A stretch of DNA of 64,000 nt from Symbiodinium natans (GCA_905221605.1 CAJNDS010000333.1:92501-156500); one strand, 5' to 3'. Positions 24,686 to 37,998 are shown, counted from the stretch's first letter. A program made the numbers and translations. Notes: generated by a model not told the origin, from the sequence alone.

Positions 24686-25021
24686 TTGCGTTGCCTGTCA
24701 AAGTCCCATGTCAACGTGCCCGCAAATCCACAGAGTCACCAAAAACCTAATGACAGGCTTTTGATGCGCCGAATACTCTTGCATCAAACAACAAGCAGGC
24801 TCACCAACACCGTTGCGAGTGGTGTGCGAGTGCTTCGCGCATCTCCGCCCCTGTCATCTGGCTTCAACATGCGCCCGAGTGTCAACCAAAGGCGAGATGC
24901 CGAAACTGAAGGTGCAGAGCTCGTTGGGTTGGAACAGCGAGATCTTTTGATGCTGGCAAACAAATCCTGGCACGACCAGCATGGAGGCAGAACACGTCTT
25001 GCTGTCTGGGCCCTCGTTTGA
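24686..25021 (+). CDS. unidentified exon candidate
   Basis: The most protein-like part is the second half, about 24850-25021 (RPSVNQRRDAETEGAELVGL, then DLLMLANKSWHDQHGG). No family is recognised and splice boundaries are not settled. Confidence 0.28.
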   Translation: MRCLSKSHVNVPANPQSHQKPNDRLLMRRILLHQTTSRLTNTVASGVRVLRASPPLSSGFNMRPSVNQRRDAETEGAELVGLEQRDLLMLANKSWHDQHGGRTRLAVWALV

Positions 25022-25360
25022 CCGCCTCTTTTGTGCAAGATTTACTCTCACGTATGCGGAGAGAGGGGGGAAGGACGTTTAGAGGGACCTGGAAGGCTTC
25101 GGCTGCCACTGCAGTGGACGTGAAGATGGCTAGGCGAGCGGCGATGAACATCGTGCCATCTCATGGTTGTGTTGAATTATGTTGAATTTGCGTTTGGATC
25201 AGGAGCCCCTCGAGCAAGAGCATAAAACCAGGACAGCTAGTCTGCACAATCTGTGAGGAGTTCTGCGGTTCCTGTTCTGTTTGTTTTGGTTGTTGCTGCG
25301 CTCCGTTTCTGGTCAGAGCAGGGGAAGTCGATGCTTGGCACTGGCTCACTGGCTGATACT

Positions 25361-25470
25361 GGGGGGCTGGGGGGGGGGGGGGGTGGGTGGGGGGGGGGGG
25401 GGGGTGGGGGGGGGGGGTGGGGGGGGGGGTGGGGGGGGGGGGGGGTGGGGGTGGGGGGGGGGGGGGGGGT

Positions 25471-25502
<32 letters not shown>

Positions 25503-25511
25503 TGGGGGGCT
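25361..25511 (+). repeat. long G tract with isolated T/A interruptions
   Basis: About 150 bases are almost entirely G, broken by single Ts every 7-20 bases. The Gly-rich (+) and Pro-rich (-) frames it creates are artefacts. It could form G-quadruplexes. Confidence 0.97.
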
Positions 25512-25669
25512 CGGTGGCCCGGCCCGGTGGTTCCTGTGAAGGAGAAGGGTGCATGTGAGGAATGGCCACACGGTCCTGAGGACACGGAAGTGGGACTCCG
25601 GGTGCGAGGGCTGCTGCAGCCAAGGCGCGGATGCCTTCAAAACTCAGGATATGCACTTAGAGTCTATAT

Positions 25670-25776
25670 AACATAAATAGATAAATAAATATAGACATAA
25701 ATCTAATGAATAAATAAACAAATATATGTGTACATCTATATCTATATCCATATGTACATCTATATGTATATAGATT
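25670..25776. repeat. AT-rich microsatellite (AATA, TATC/TATG words)
   Basis: Degenerate ATAAATAAAT and ATCTATAT repeats lie immediately after the G tract region. Confidence 0.85.
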
Positions 25777-25807
25777 TTGTATGTTATACTCCGACCATCT
25801 CAGACCT

Positions 25808-25990
25808 ATGGAGCCTTCGCCGTTGAGTGAGGTTCCGAAGGCTGTGCAAGTGTCGAAGAAGGGTGGGAGAAGGAGAAAAGCAACATGGCCAACGACTCAG
25901 TCTCTCGAAGAAGCACACTCGTTATTGGATTGTATTGGAAAGCATCAGAAGCAGGCGAAGCCATGGGGTTGGCTAGCGTGCGCTCTGTGA
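25808..25990 (+). CDS. possible first exon, unidentified
   Basis: An ATG-initiated frame reads MEPSPLSEVPKAVQVSKKGG, then a basic RRRKA stretch and a helical SLEEAHSLLDCIGKHQ stretch. The - strand is also open here. No family is recognised. Confidence 0.3.
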   Translation: MEPSPLSEVPKAVQVSKKGGRRRKATWPTTQSLEEAHSLLDCIGKHQKQAKPWGWLACAL

Positions 25991-27847
25991 ACATGCGGCT
26001 GCTGCTGATCGTGCCAAATTTTGTGGCGGATGGTGGCCGACCGTTCAAGCCATGTTGTTGAGTACATGTCTCACTCATTTCGGACAGCGCGTATTTGGAT
26101 GAATCATCAAAAAGGTTGGACAAAGAGGGCTTGTGCACGAAAGTCGCTCCTGCCGTGGCAGAGGGGCATTGCTATAACTGGCATTCCTTTGTGTGTGTTT
26201 TAAGGAGACCGTGTTCACTGCGGCAACATGCTCGAAAGCACGCAGGCCAACAAAGCATATGGCCTGAGAAACACCTAGATGTGGCGCCAGAAATCAGATT
26301 TGGTTGGGCAGTTCAGTAGACCCAGTCGCGACCACTGCCAGAGGTCGGCAACGTTACACGTTGCTTCAGTTTTTAAAGAATAGGGACAGTTGCTCATCGA
26401 TTACGTAGCTCATTGCTCGGCATTCCAAAGCGATGGCCAATGCTGCAGACCCGCTCCCTTATTTCGCAGCATCGGCTGTGCTCACCTTAACACACAATCC
26501 AGCTGGCCGTGCCGAGCTGTTGGCGCTCAGTATCCATGGTGGATCCTGGCATTTGTAGATTGGCTATTGGCTCAGCAAGTCCGCTGAGGTGTCGTCCCTC
26601 GTCACATTTCCAGTGTGGAAGGCAGCTACCATTGGCCAGTCAGATTCTTGATGAGTTGAGGCATCACCAACAAACCTGTTGCAGCGATGCATATCCCAAG
26701 GTCTGGATATGCATTGACGGCAGAGTCCCCTCTGGGACGATTCTTGGAGGCGAGGCATCCATGTGAATGTGGCGAGGTACGTTTTGCGGGGATGTCTCAG
26801 CACGAGCTCTATCGCAGGCAGCGCGGCCTCCATACAGGGGCAGCTTCGTGGTGGTCACTCGACATCCAGATACACGTTCAGAACATCCAACAGTTAATGC
26901 GACGTGAGTGGCTTTGTACGGCAGTCGCATTCACATTCCAGGCCTAGTGACCTAGTGAACCTATCGGTACTGCTGATGCCGATGTTTTCGTAAGGTTTCT
27001 GGAAGAACATGGGCGCAGGCAATGATTTTCTTTGGCGCAAACCTCACTGGCAGACTTATGTAGAGCGGACACATAATGCTCACATGCGCGCTACCAAGAG
27101 ATACCAAGGTTCGGATGAGGGATCAAGATGGCTCCGCAGATGTGGTTGGAGCAGCGTGTGGGCATCGTGCCTGCCTCCGTGGCTCAGCATACTGTTCAGA
27201 TCTGTTCAGGACAGTCTCAGGCACTCGTCGACACTCTCCAAAGTTATAGCGGCATGCCACCTTCAAGCTTTCCAGGCCTTTGTCCTTAGGCCCGCGCATG
27301 CCATTTGTATGTCCTTCGTTCTGAGCTAAGGCTATTGATCTCCGTGCCTCCCTCAGTTGCAACACGCAACGAAGTGGCAACACAGGGGAGTGCACTTGAG
27401 TAGTTGGGGATGGAGAGGGCCATTCTGCCCAATAGGGCCGCGATTGTAAGCTGTGTTTGTTTGGCCTGATGCAAGAGGAGTGGTAGTTCACACCGGCATC
27501 TACAAAAACTTGGTTGCAGCAGTTGGCTGCCGTGCACGGAGATCGGGTGGGCCCAAATGAGCTGACGAGGCCCACGTGCAGGTGGCCAACCAGCCCTTCG
27601 TGCGATCTTCGGTCATGCTCCAAGGAGATCCGCAGGCCGCCATTACAAACAGCAGACTAAGACTTTTCGGACCATCGCCTATTTGTTTTTGTGCCTTGGG
27701 ATGAGTGCAGGGCTTTCTCCGGATGCGTAAGGCTAGTCTAGCGTTGTCCTCCCATTGCCTGAAGGTAAAGTTCGCGCACAGCAGCCACTCGCCAAATCTG
27801 GCTGTGCTCCAGTATCTGTGGAGGCAGGTCAGCCAATGGAAAAAAAG

Positions 27848-27985
27848 AAGTTGACGGGACTGATCATGCCCTGAAGGACAAAAGGCTTGAGAGCTTTGTG
27901 GCTGGGAACAGGTGTCCGCACCTCGGTCGGGTTGTGATTCAGGAACAGCGCGACAATGAACAAGGACGGACGTCATACTCTTCAG
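27848..27985 (+). CDS. unidentified exon ending at GTGAGC
   Basis: A frame rich in charged residues (KEVDGTDHALKDKRLESF, then GRVVIQEQRDNEQG) ends exactly at CAG|GTGAGC, a good donor. Long - strand frames overlap it, but composition and donor favour +. No family is recognised. Confidence 0.35.
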
Positions 27986-29275
27986 GTGAGCGTGTTGCGA
28001 ACGGCTCCGAAGTATGTCGCAGCAGTTGGTGCCAAGGCATTCCCGTCTTTTTGTTACACTTGTAGACAGGCAAACGCCGACTCATGAATGTAGGATGCCA
28101 TGGAAGAGCTGCTGGCTCAAGATGATCAGACCATGGCAAGCTCTGTGGCAGCCTTATGTCAAGCCTTTGCTTCTTAACAAATCCCTTCGTTGCCGTTGCA
28201 TTCTGCTGCTTCTGCAGTTTGTTGCTAGACGGTATGACATTGTAACGGTATGGGGTTCTTTTGGTTTGGGAAATTAGATGCAGTTGGTTAGGTATATAAA
28301 CACGTGGTACTTGTTCGCTCCTTGCCCGCTGGCTTGGCTCGACATGTACCTCTGAGATGGCCTTGTCTCGTCTCGGGATGCTTCGGGGCTGAACACAAAG
28401 CTCACCAAGACGCATCGACAATTTCGATGGGCTTTGCTTGAGTGTTCGTCCTGTAGAGCCGCTGTCGAACTCATGCATTGCAGTATGCCAGTAAGAGCAG
28501 CAGCTTCTGGGACCGACGAAAGCGCCAATATTATATGAGGAATTTTCTGTCGTTGCGTGAGTTTCCGGGGCCTCTCATCTCCCTGGTCCCAAACTATCAC
28601 CAACCAGATCACTGTAGTAAGCAATGGCTCTGGCCAGAGTTGGACCTCTTGCAAACTCTTGTTCTCCTGGCAGCTCCCACTGGGGGAGGGGTGTGCCCTG
28701 CATCGCCTTATGTAATACTCGATCAGCGCCCACGTCGGGCCTTGGGAACAGAGGAACAGAGCCCGGCGACCTTACGATGGAGCGTCCATCAGAGGGTCGA
28801 GCCAATGCCTAGGTCATCCGAGGCGACGCTGAGGAGTGGGGCATCCGCATGAAGTTTTGGCCTTCTTGAAAGTTGGTCTCCATCACCAGGTTGGGCCCGT
28901 CGTACACACCCTCTACACCCTCGAACAGATGTTGGTTGGTCAGCCGGGGCTTTGAGCAACGCACGAACAAAATCGAGCATCTGCTGGCCACAATGTATGC
29001 AAGGTGTATGTATGTAGTCATAGCCTGAAACGTCAGTGTCCGCCAGGTTTGGTGGATTCTAACCTCTCAACAAATAGTGGCGCCCACCTTGGGGGGGTTT
29101 CATAACTTGTGATATCTTGTGATGCGCATTCTCTCTGCTGATTTGTAAATTAGCGTAAATGGCCGCTTGATCGTCCACATTGGGGTGATCAGTATTTCCA
29201 CGGCCCAATGTGTGTTAATTTCCGTTGTTATAGCCAATCCTAGCAAAGCAAAGCTGTTGGACATGTGTCTTGCAG

Positions 29276-29365
29276 GTTTTCAAGGCAGCCTCTCACTGGT
29301 TTGCGAAAGGTGCTGCGCAGATTTTTGTCCAAAATCAGCATGAGCAGAGGTGGTTAGATCGATGA
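29276..29365 (+). CDS. unidentified exon candidate
   Basis: After the acceptor TCTTGCAG the frame reads VFKAASHWFAKGAAQIFVQN and continues to a TGA. It is short, but protein-like and correctly placed after a good acceptor. No family is recognised. Confidence 0.3.
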   Translation, partial: VFKAASHWFAKGAAQIFVQNQHEQRWLDR

Positions 29366-30520
29366 AGAAGGCGGCGGCTGCCAGCGTCGTTGGGACTCTC
29401 AGTAACAATTGGCGCTCATTGCTGTGGTTTGCCGTGCTAAGCACACCGACGTCAAAAATTGTTCAAGGCGGGATCCGTCTTGACAAATCCTCTCGACGTG
29501 GCTCAGAATGAGATGTACCAGTCAGGAAAAGGCTTCTCGGCTGCCCTCAGTGTCTTGGATCCTGCTTTAGAACGAACGTGAGCTTCTGATTTCAGAGTTC
29601 GTGCTTTACAGACATTCATACAGAAGGTTGACCGGCCTGTTGCTTGTACGGTCGGCTTCTATTGTGATCACATGTTGCTCTTGGATGCGCTGGGTCGAGG
29701 CTTCATCTTCACGGTGGTGGCCTTAGTACATGTGGCTTTGGAGTCGCCTGGTTTGCTTGGACCTCACCGGGTTCTGTCAGCCACGTGGTCAAGAAGCTGT
29801 CGTCTGATTGTCCCACTGCATTAAGCATGGTGCTATTGGTAGGACGTCGTGCCACTATTGTTGGTGCCACATGAGCATGTTCGTTCGTCGTTACTTCTAT
29901 ATTTGTGGTGGACCTTTGTTCACTCAAGTGTCAAGCTGAAGCGTGTCGGGTTTGTTTGTGCCATCCCTGCACAAGACTTGGTTCAAGCTGTGGTCTGGAT
30001 GAGTCGTTCCAGGGAATCTCTCCATTCTAAGGTCGTCTGCACTCCTGACCAAATCTCTGAAGCAGCCGACCAGTAGTTTGCAACAGCGTGGCGCACCTCG
30101 CATCAACACGTCTGCAAGGTGAAGCGGCTCCAGCGGGTGGAGGGCTGCTAGATCCCCGGGAGACGCTGTGCGTGTTACACGGCATGTCACACTCCTGGAT
30201 GCAATGCGGAGACCTGCGGAGACGCTTTTGAGCTTGCTTTGTCTTACCGTTCGAACTAGATTCGAAGGTCGGTGGCTCTTGAGAGGCTGGGATATGCTGG
30301 ACGCACAAAGCCCTTTTGTATTCTGTTGCGGGTTCAGACGACGTGCCTTGCGGAGGTGTTGACAAGAATGTCCTCGCAAGTGCTGTGCCGATTGTTTCCG
30401 CCTGAGCTGATTAGCTGTGCGGGCGAAGCTTGTATCAGGTTTGAATGTGAAAGGAGCGGGGGGAGAGGTGATTGCTCATGGCTAGGCGCTCACCATCTTC
30501 CTGACTGATGCCTTCACTGA

Positions 30521-30760
30521 ATGGCTACTCGACCCGATCTGGCTCTAGATATATGGACGCAAACTTCTGCTCCGAACGTGTCCTCAGGCGATCTCGACAT
30601 GCCGGTGAGACGGTTAGCTAAGCCTCGTTCAGCCAGCAGCGAGCTAAATTCGCTCCGGGAACAGAGGCCATCTCGGCCAGCTCGCGCTTTTGCTGACACT
30701 CAACTGCACTCCTCCGCTGATCTCCGCTGCGCCAGCTTGGGCGGCTGTAGTTTCTGCTAA
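30521..30760 (+). CDS. possible first exon, unidentified
   Basis: An ATG-initiated frame of 79 codons begins MATRPDLALDIWTQTSAPNV and is polar and Ser/Arg-rich, as disordered N-termini often are. No donor was fixed and no family is recognised. Confidence 0.33.
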   Translation: MATRPDLALDIWTQTSAPNVSSGDLDMPVRRLAKPRSASSELNSLREQRPSRPARAFADTQLHSSADLRCASLGGCSFC

Positions 30761-30769
30761 CACTTAATG

Positions 30770-33700
30770 GCTTCGTGAGAGGGGTCTCTATTAAGGCTTA
30801 GCGGGCTTTGTTTGCTTTTGCCAAGACACGCATGGGCACGAATCATCCAGATAGTCGATGTTAAAAAACCCCAAAAAAGATCCAGCCACCAGGCAACTGC
30901 TTGTTGTCGAGATCCATCTGCATCCTCTAGTTCATTGGAACAAGGTTTGCATAGTATAGCAAGATGAACTCCTTCGGCAAAAGCACTGTTTTCCGGCCTG
31001 GTTCTCGGTGGCCTGATTTCCAGAAGAGCGGGAATGCCACATTTGCATGGTCTTTGTGGCTGCATGTTTTGCTCCAACAATCTCCAACAATCCTCTACCG
31101 AGTACTCTACCGTGCTCGGGGTAGGTGCAATCATCGGCTATGCTTTTGCATCGAGTTTGGTTTGTTGAAAGCTCAACTTGCACTCCCCTTGTTGTGCGCG
31201 CTGCAGCCTCCGTACCTTGATTTATCGTGAGCAGCTGTACGCTGAGTGCATTCCTGCACATCTGCTTTTGTTGCCTTGTTTGGCGAAGCCAGAGTATGCA
31301 TGGACGATTGGATGCTATCTGGATTCTTTGAGCAGCATAAAGCTGCAGCGGAGCTGGGCAATCTGTGACGAGGCACCGGTGTTGCATTGTCACCTTCACT
31401 TAGCCTTAGTGTTCTCGAGCTGAATTGTCAGGCGAATGTAGCTGCATCCTCGTCCAGAAGACGCTTATCCAGCCAAGCAGCACAGGCGCCGCCCGGTCAC
31501 TTGGCTGTTGTATGCCCTTTCAAATTCTGTTTTACGACGGAGCGAAGATAAGTACGTGCCAAGCTAAGCGGTGCATATCCCAGGTCCTGGGTCCCGTTCT
31601 GCTTCCGGCCATGTGGCCATGACATTGTGTGGAATTCACCTTGATGTGACGATGGGTGATCTGCGAGCGCCTCTGTCAAGTGTAGGGCCTCTGTACAGTG
31701 CAAAGCTGAGGGCCACCAACTTCGTAGTACAGTGTTTGTTTCGCGTTCGTTTCACGCGTCTTGTCGATGACATGGAAAAGCAATCGATGAGTTCAGGCGC
31801 TGCACCCGTGAGGCAGGACAGCCATGGAGAGTTAGATGTCTTGCTTGCCAAAAGATGCACATGTTGGGATGTTTGCATCTTGTAAATGCTAGGAGATGCT
31901 TTTTCTTGTGATGTTTGCGAATTGGTTGTCGCTGCTTGTGTCTCAAGCCCGGGACAGTGCTGTCATTCTCCAGGCGGTGGGCTCTGAAACTGCATGGCAC
32001 TGTATGGGAACTCTGTAGACAAGGTTTAGCTCAAGCCTTGCCAGGATCTCGTCAGATAAGTTTTGTAGTTTCTTAAACGCTTCTTGCAGTAGCCGCATAT
32101 TTCCAAACGGCTCCGCGCTTTCAGAAGTTCAACAGGTCACCTGTTGGAATGGACCGAACGGGCCCGAAGCCGAGCGAGCCGGGCGTCTGACAGAATTCAC
32201 AAAGAGCCACCGAATCCACTGAATCTCATATCTCGGAGTCGGCTCCTGCGGTGCAGTCTGAGGAGGGCTCCGTCTGCACCGCCTCCCAGAGGAGCGAAAA
32301 GGGTTTAGGGATTTTAGGGACGTTTAGGGCCTTCATGACTGGGGGCCTTCACGAGTCGAGAAAATGTAAAATCCGATTTGTCGGCTGACGCCGCGCTGTC
32401 AGGTGCATCGAGTCGAGAGCCGTCGTTTCCACAGCCGAGGAAGCCAGGCCATTCTTTCGGGAGCTCGGCGCCATGTTTCCTTGTCAGGCATTTATTTGGG
32501 GGTGTTGTTGCGCAAGTGGTGGCGCGGTGAGGGCCCAGACAGCCGCAACAACCGAGCTTGACATCTCTGCCTGCATGCAGTGCATGGCCCACCAGAGCCA
32601 CACGGAGTACATGTTTCGCAGGTGCGCTCCGAGTCCAATCATGCCCGGGACATCCGGGACACCACAGTGCGTGCGAGCACCAGCCGAAGCGAGGTCTCTC
32701 GCCCATGCACAGGGATTTCTTGAGTTTGTTGCGCTTGGCAAATGTCGATGTCACAGCAGCTCTAGCAGACATGCCAGGATCGCGTTACCCGGGATGTAGC
32801 CAAAGAAGAGGTTGGGGAAGACACGGGTGCAGCAAGGACTTCATCTAAAGTGTCCACGTGAGGTGTCTTTGCCTGGATCTCTTTCCGAGACCCATAGCTT
32901 GGAGGAGACTGGGCGAATTTGGGCCTTCAAATGCTGCTAGTTCAAAGAACCAGGCTGCGTTGAAGTCTCCCGATGTCAGCGGCAGGACTTTGTACAGCAA
33001 GATTTGGATGCGTTCTGGAGGCAGGCGGGTCTGAATTTTCGAAGACGCCCTCCGTGGCATTGCAAGGCTTGGTTTGGCCAACTCAGCTCTCGGCTTGAGA
33101 CATCCTAATAATCACGCCAAAACTCGCTGTTTGCTCGGTGTGACGGAAGGAATGTTTTCAGGGCCTGGTTTGGCTGCCCACGTTCAGCTGCGCCAGGTGG
33201 TGTGCAACGCCCATTGACGGTTTGCACCGGAACTTGGCTTAGCTTCAAGAATGATCTGCATGTATGCAACATACCGTTAAATATTGATTGGCTGGAAACA
33301 ACGAGGTGTGGTCTGCTGGTAAAGCTCTTTGATTACAGTGGCCTGACGCTAGAGAAGGCAACTGATCAGGCCGGAAGAAGAATCCCTGGCTCTGAAGTTG
33401 CTTTCAATGATTCAGAGTTGTCCTGTCCAAAGTATCCATGGTTCTGCACGGTACAGCGGGCAATGAACCTACGTAACCTTTGATCTACAGGAACGGCCCA
33501 AGCGTGGAAACACACGGTAGGTTTCCCACGAAAGCCAAATCAAAGACTGCAAACCATCTGCACAAACAAAGGCCTCAGGCCAGACAAAAGTAGAGAAAAG
33601 CTTCCGAGAACCTGAAATCCAAAAGCAATCCTTTGGTCTTTTGGCGATGCTCTAAATTATGGGAATTTTGGAATGACTGGTGGTTCGATTTTTACAGTTA

Positions 33701-36440
33701 GTATTCGGTATGGTTCTCGGGTTCCTACGGTTCCGGTTTCACGCTTCGCGGTTCGGTTCCGCGGCTTCCTGTCTGTCATGATGCATGTGAGAACTCAACT
33801 TCAGACAATCAGCACCGCTCATTCGGAACAGCTTTGGTGAAAGGAACCGATAAGCCTCGCCAGGTTTGCAAACTGAACAGCGAGCTGCATGCCTTGGGAG
33901 TGTGTGCCACCGACCAAGTGGAACCTTACCAACGAGTTCCGTACGAGGCCGATCTTGCTTCACAGGCTTGTAGGCCAGTGCAGCATAGAACGGGTGCGCC
34001 AAAAGTTCAGAAATGGTAGTAGGTGGTAGTAACAAGCTCAATGTGCAGAAAGCAGCATGGCCAGACTTTTGCTGATACTTTCTGACACGCAGTATGAGTA
34101 CCACATCGTAGCGTTTGTAGGGGTCGTCGTGGGAACCGGACACTGGGAAGCCCTCGCTGTTCCAGCAGCCTGCAAAGACACATTCTGTCATTGGGCCGCC
34201 AGGCATTTGTTCAAAGCCGTCGGCTAAGAGAGGCTGTCCAAAACTGTTTTCGCCTCAGCTTGCTCATCTCGCACATGTCACTCATCTCTGTTTCGTACTG
34301 CTTGTCCTGACCGGTGGAGAGATCGCTGCTTGATTGGCGCATGTGGGTGGTTGGTGCACTGGCGCTGCCAGGCACAGGTAAGCTTTCGCGAGAGAAGAGG
34401 AGTGGCAGGCCGTTTCTCAAAAAGTTCAAAACAGAGTTCAGAGGCCTAAAACTGAAAAGTGTCTGAGACTTCAGGCCTGGCGCTGGGCAAACGCCACTGG
34501 CGTTGTGGGTGCTGAGTGTCATCTCGCTTGACAAGGCAGCCATTAGCTGCACTGTGTGCTTGGGATGTTTGCAGAGATTATGAGAATGCATGGGATACGT
34601 GAGATATGTGATATGTGTGCATTGTGGGCAGGGCTTCCTTGGCGGTCGTCCAGAGACATGCCATTGACGGGCAAAGATGCCATTGCTTCAGCACATGCCA
34701 GGCATGGTAGAGATTGGCAGATTGCTTCTCCTTCCTGCAGATGCGCGTAGCAGAGAAGTCAGCTTTTTGCTAGGCCCCTCCAGATGTCACTCATGTTCCA
34801 CTCGAAATTGTTCTTGAGATTTACAGATTTGACTTCTTGCTCCATGCAGCTGCGCTGTTCCTGTATAACTACTGTCTTCCATACAGAGGATGCTGTCCCA
34901 CGTGCAGCTAGAAGCTCAGCTGTTTGTTTTCTGGGATCGTCGTCCTGTCTCAGTTTCACCCTGTCCGGTTTGTATTTAAAGGAGTGCTGTGTCCGACTGT
35001 ACAGATGGCCAAGCTGCGCATTCTTCAGATATCAGTGCTAAGACGATGTGCGCACATTTGAATAGGGCCGGGGGCGGGCTGTGCTCCTCTTTGCTCTCCG
35101 CTTGGTGTTTTCATGTGTTTGCGATTGGAGTCTCAATTCAGTTGCGGGCAGTTCTCACAGGTCTCACAGTTCTCAGCTTCTAGACTGTTGTCCTTTAATT
35201 TCCGCAACTCAATGCACATACAAACTCTTGTCCTCAAGTGGACAAACTGCATGTCTACGGCTGCGCGTTTGCGTGACTGTCGTGAGCGCTGCACCAAAAG
35301 GCAGACTTGTAGACTCAGAAGATCTCGGTGACTGAGATCCGTCGGAATCCCGAAGCCCTGAAGCCTTCTTTCTGCCATGCTGACGGCTCAAGGGAAATCT
35401 TCCTTTCGTGGCAGCATGGGGTAGATGAATTTCTGTGCCTTTGGAGGACCGAATGGAAGGCCATGTTCCAGGATGCCCTTGCGCTGTGAACTGCTTGGCC
35501 AGCTCCGGAAATGCGGCGAATGCCCATCATCATACATCAGCAATCATCAGCAGATGCTGGATTGAGATGCTTTGCCCGTAGCTCTGCTAGTTTGTGTATC
35601 CTCGCAGGTGGGGAGCGAGAGAATGGTGGTTCCCGGCCCAGCTCTCCTCGAAGCTGCATAAAGCCATGCTGGACTTTCGGCTTTTGAGGACACAAATCGA
35701 GTAGGTATCGAGTAAGATTCTCAAGTGTCCCTGCCCTGATAAATACCTTTATCATGCCCAGCAAGGCAATGTTTTCAATTGTTCCTACTGTTGTCACTTG
35801 CATCTGCCAGAGACCAGAAGCAGAAAACAAAAATGCTGTTTCCACATGCTCAAACCTGGGGGAGGACCCTTGGATCCTACATGCACCATGCTTTGTCGCG
35901 CTTTACTTGAGGCTGGGATCGCTTGTGGTCGGCACAGTCCGAGAGACTTGGCTGTACTGGCTACAGTATTTGGTACTTGGTATACGGGTACTGGGGATTG
36001 GGCATTCATGCACTTTTCACGCAAGGATTGCCGATGCGTTACTTGTCTCCGTATCTACATTCAAGCTTTCCTCCGCAGGTCGTACATATCTTTTCTTATC
36101 TCCATGTTACGGCTATGTAAAGCTTTGTCTCACGTCGAGTTCATGCCGATCAAAGTGTTCAATCTTTGCTTCAGCAATCTTCAGCAGGCTTCTTCAGTCT
36201 CCCAAGTTGTATGACCCTGGGATAGGCTTAAGCTGTTAAGGGTCCTGCGAGGAGCGGGTTTGTTATAAGTCATAGGTTGGCACTGCCATTGCATCCTCTA
36301 CGCCGGAAAATGATGGCAGGCGCGTGGCAGAGATGCAAAGAATGCTCAAGTCAGCTTGCCGCGATGCCTTTGCCTTAAATTCCAGCATGGAGACGAGAGC
36401 TCGCTTGTCTTCTGACTTGGGCAAGTTTCCTTGTTGAGGC
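30770..36440. other. no gene recognised
   Basis: Open frames of 60-160 codons occur on both strands (for example a - strand frame at 35537-35845 and + frames at 31571 and 33202). None has a recognisable motif or well-placed splice sites on both sides. Three spaced TTTAGGG-like words occur at 32301-32329. Confidence 0.3.
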
Positions 36441-36447
36441 TGCTTCT

Positions 36448-37046
36448 TTGACTGAGCAAGCGGACGCCCTGAATATGGCTGCTATGACTGTTTGCCCAGA
36501 GGAGTCTGGCAAATCTGTGAAGGCTGCCCGAGTGTCATTCGCAACGGCTCCTGCAGCTCATGGCTTGCACATGCGCAGGCTCACGTGCTTCAGCCAGCAG
36601 CTCAAGCATCGCAACCGGCAGAAGCAAAGCCGCTAGCAGCCCAGTCATGCCCGCAGCAGCCCGTTCCCGCAGACGAGGGCGCTGGCAGGCAAGGCCGTTG
36701 TGCATGTCTGCCCCTGAGATCATGTCTATTGAGCACTTAAGCTTGTGCAGTTATCCTCCGGAGCCAAGCCTTCAGACTGGCCCTGCGCAAGGTGCACCGG
36801 GTCGTTGCGTTCGTTGGTAGCCTTTGTACAAAGTTTGTCGTTCTTCCTGCAGGACCAGATGCAGATACTCCGCAGGAGGCTGGCCAGAGCGCTGCACAAG
36901 CGCCACGCGCACATACAGCCCCCCTTCCGAAGCCGACTGTGCCCCAAGCCCGGGCCGCTGATGCTCATGATGCGTGCTCTGGGCCACGGTCGCAAGGGCA
37001 CGTTATAGGAGCCGTGGGCTCCCCACCGTACCCCCAAGGAAAGCTG
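36448..37046 (+). CDS. Ala/Pro/Gln-rich exons, possible N-terminus of the downstream channel
   Basis: Coding-like stretches at 36448-36556 (TEQADALNMAAMTVCPEESG), about 36590-36690 (Gln/Pro/Ala-rich) and about 36853-37046 (DADTPQEAGQSAAQAPRAH, later GHVIGAVGSPPYPQG) are in a style typical of disordered cytosolic tails. They lie on the same strand 3 kb upstream of the first channel helix, so they might be the channel's N-terminus. That is inference only. Confidence 0.35.
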
Positions 37047-37477
37047 TGACAGACGCGCGTTTTCGCATTCTCCTTCGTGCGCGCCGGGCCTGTGGAGAAA
37101 CGGAGGTGTCAGAAAACCAAGTCGGCGGTGCTTGCACCCTACCAGGGTTTTACCTCGGAGGCAAGGTGAGTGACCAGGTGTATGCGCAATTGCTATGATA
37201 AAGGGATTGATAGGGTTTGGGTTTTCGCCGCTGGCGCTGCCTGATTTAAGGGCTGACACAGCGGCAGCCTGCCTAGGGGTGCCCAGGAGGGGGGTCGGGT
37301 GATGGAGCCCAAACGCGTGGCTAGGCGAGGATTGCAAGAAAGGAGGGCGTTCGGCGCAAGTGGGAGAGCCTATGGTGAGGCCTGCAAGAAAAGCTATTGT
37401 AGGGGTCCAGCTTCTTGACGCCGACCAAGGGGATGGGCGGATACTAAATTTTAAACAGTATCAACATAATATGTGTT

Positions 37478-37640
37478 TCGATGTGTATATGTATACATAT
37501 ATATATAGAAAGTTACGCATGTATGTATGTATGCATGCATGCATGTACTGTCTGTATCCTCTCTCTCTCTCTCTCCTGTCGCTCTCTCTCTCTCTCTGAT
37601 TTCTCTCAATCTCTCATGCTCTCTCTCTCTCTCTCTGTCT
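37478..37640. repeat. compound microsatellite (TA, GTAT/GCAT, TC)
   Basis: Adjacent ATAT, GTAT, GCAT and long TC runs. Confidence 0.95.
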
Positions 37641-37976
37641 TTGTTTCTTACTTTCTTTCAGTTTCCCTCTCCCTCTATTTCTCCCTCCTCCCCTTGCCTT
37701 GCATTGCCAACATGCATCTGAGCTTACATACATACATACATGTACGAGAATGGAAATTTCCTGTACTAGACAGGATAATGCATAGACTAGAGCAGGAGAC
37801 TGCAAAACAATCAAACGACGATTGATTTACGTTCGAAGGAACAGCTTCACGCAAAACACATCCGTAACAACTTAATTACTTTCATTCTTGTTTGCAATTT
37901 GCAATCGTGCCTGTGGATCATAGATCGAGGCCCTTCTGGACCAGGTCCGACATGACGGGAGATCTATGGTGTGTGC

Positions 37977-37998
37977 TGGGGGGGGGGGGGGGGGGGGT
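37977..37998. repeat. poly-G tract
   Basis: An almost uninterrupted run of G. Confidence 0.9.

Noticed and set aside
25161-25676. Proline-rich (-) and glycine-rich (+) proteins of over 100 residues
   Set aside because: Produced by the G tract; no protein-like sequence flanks it with matching splice sites.
27123-28478. Three long - strand frames (up to 179 codons)
   Set aside because: A + strand exon ending at GTGAGC lies inside them, and no motif is visible in the - frames; kept only as a possibility.
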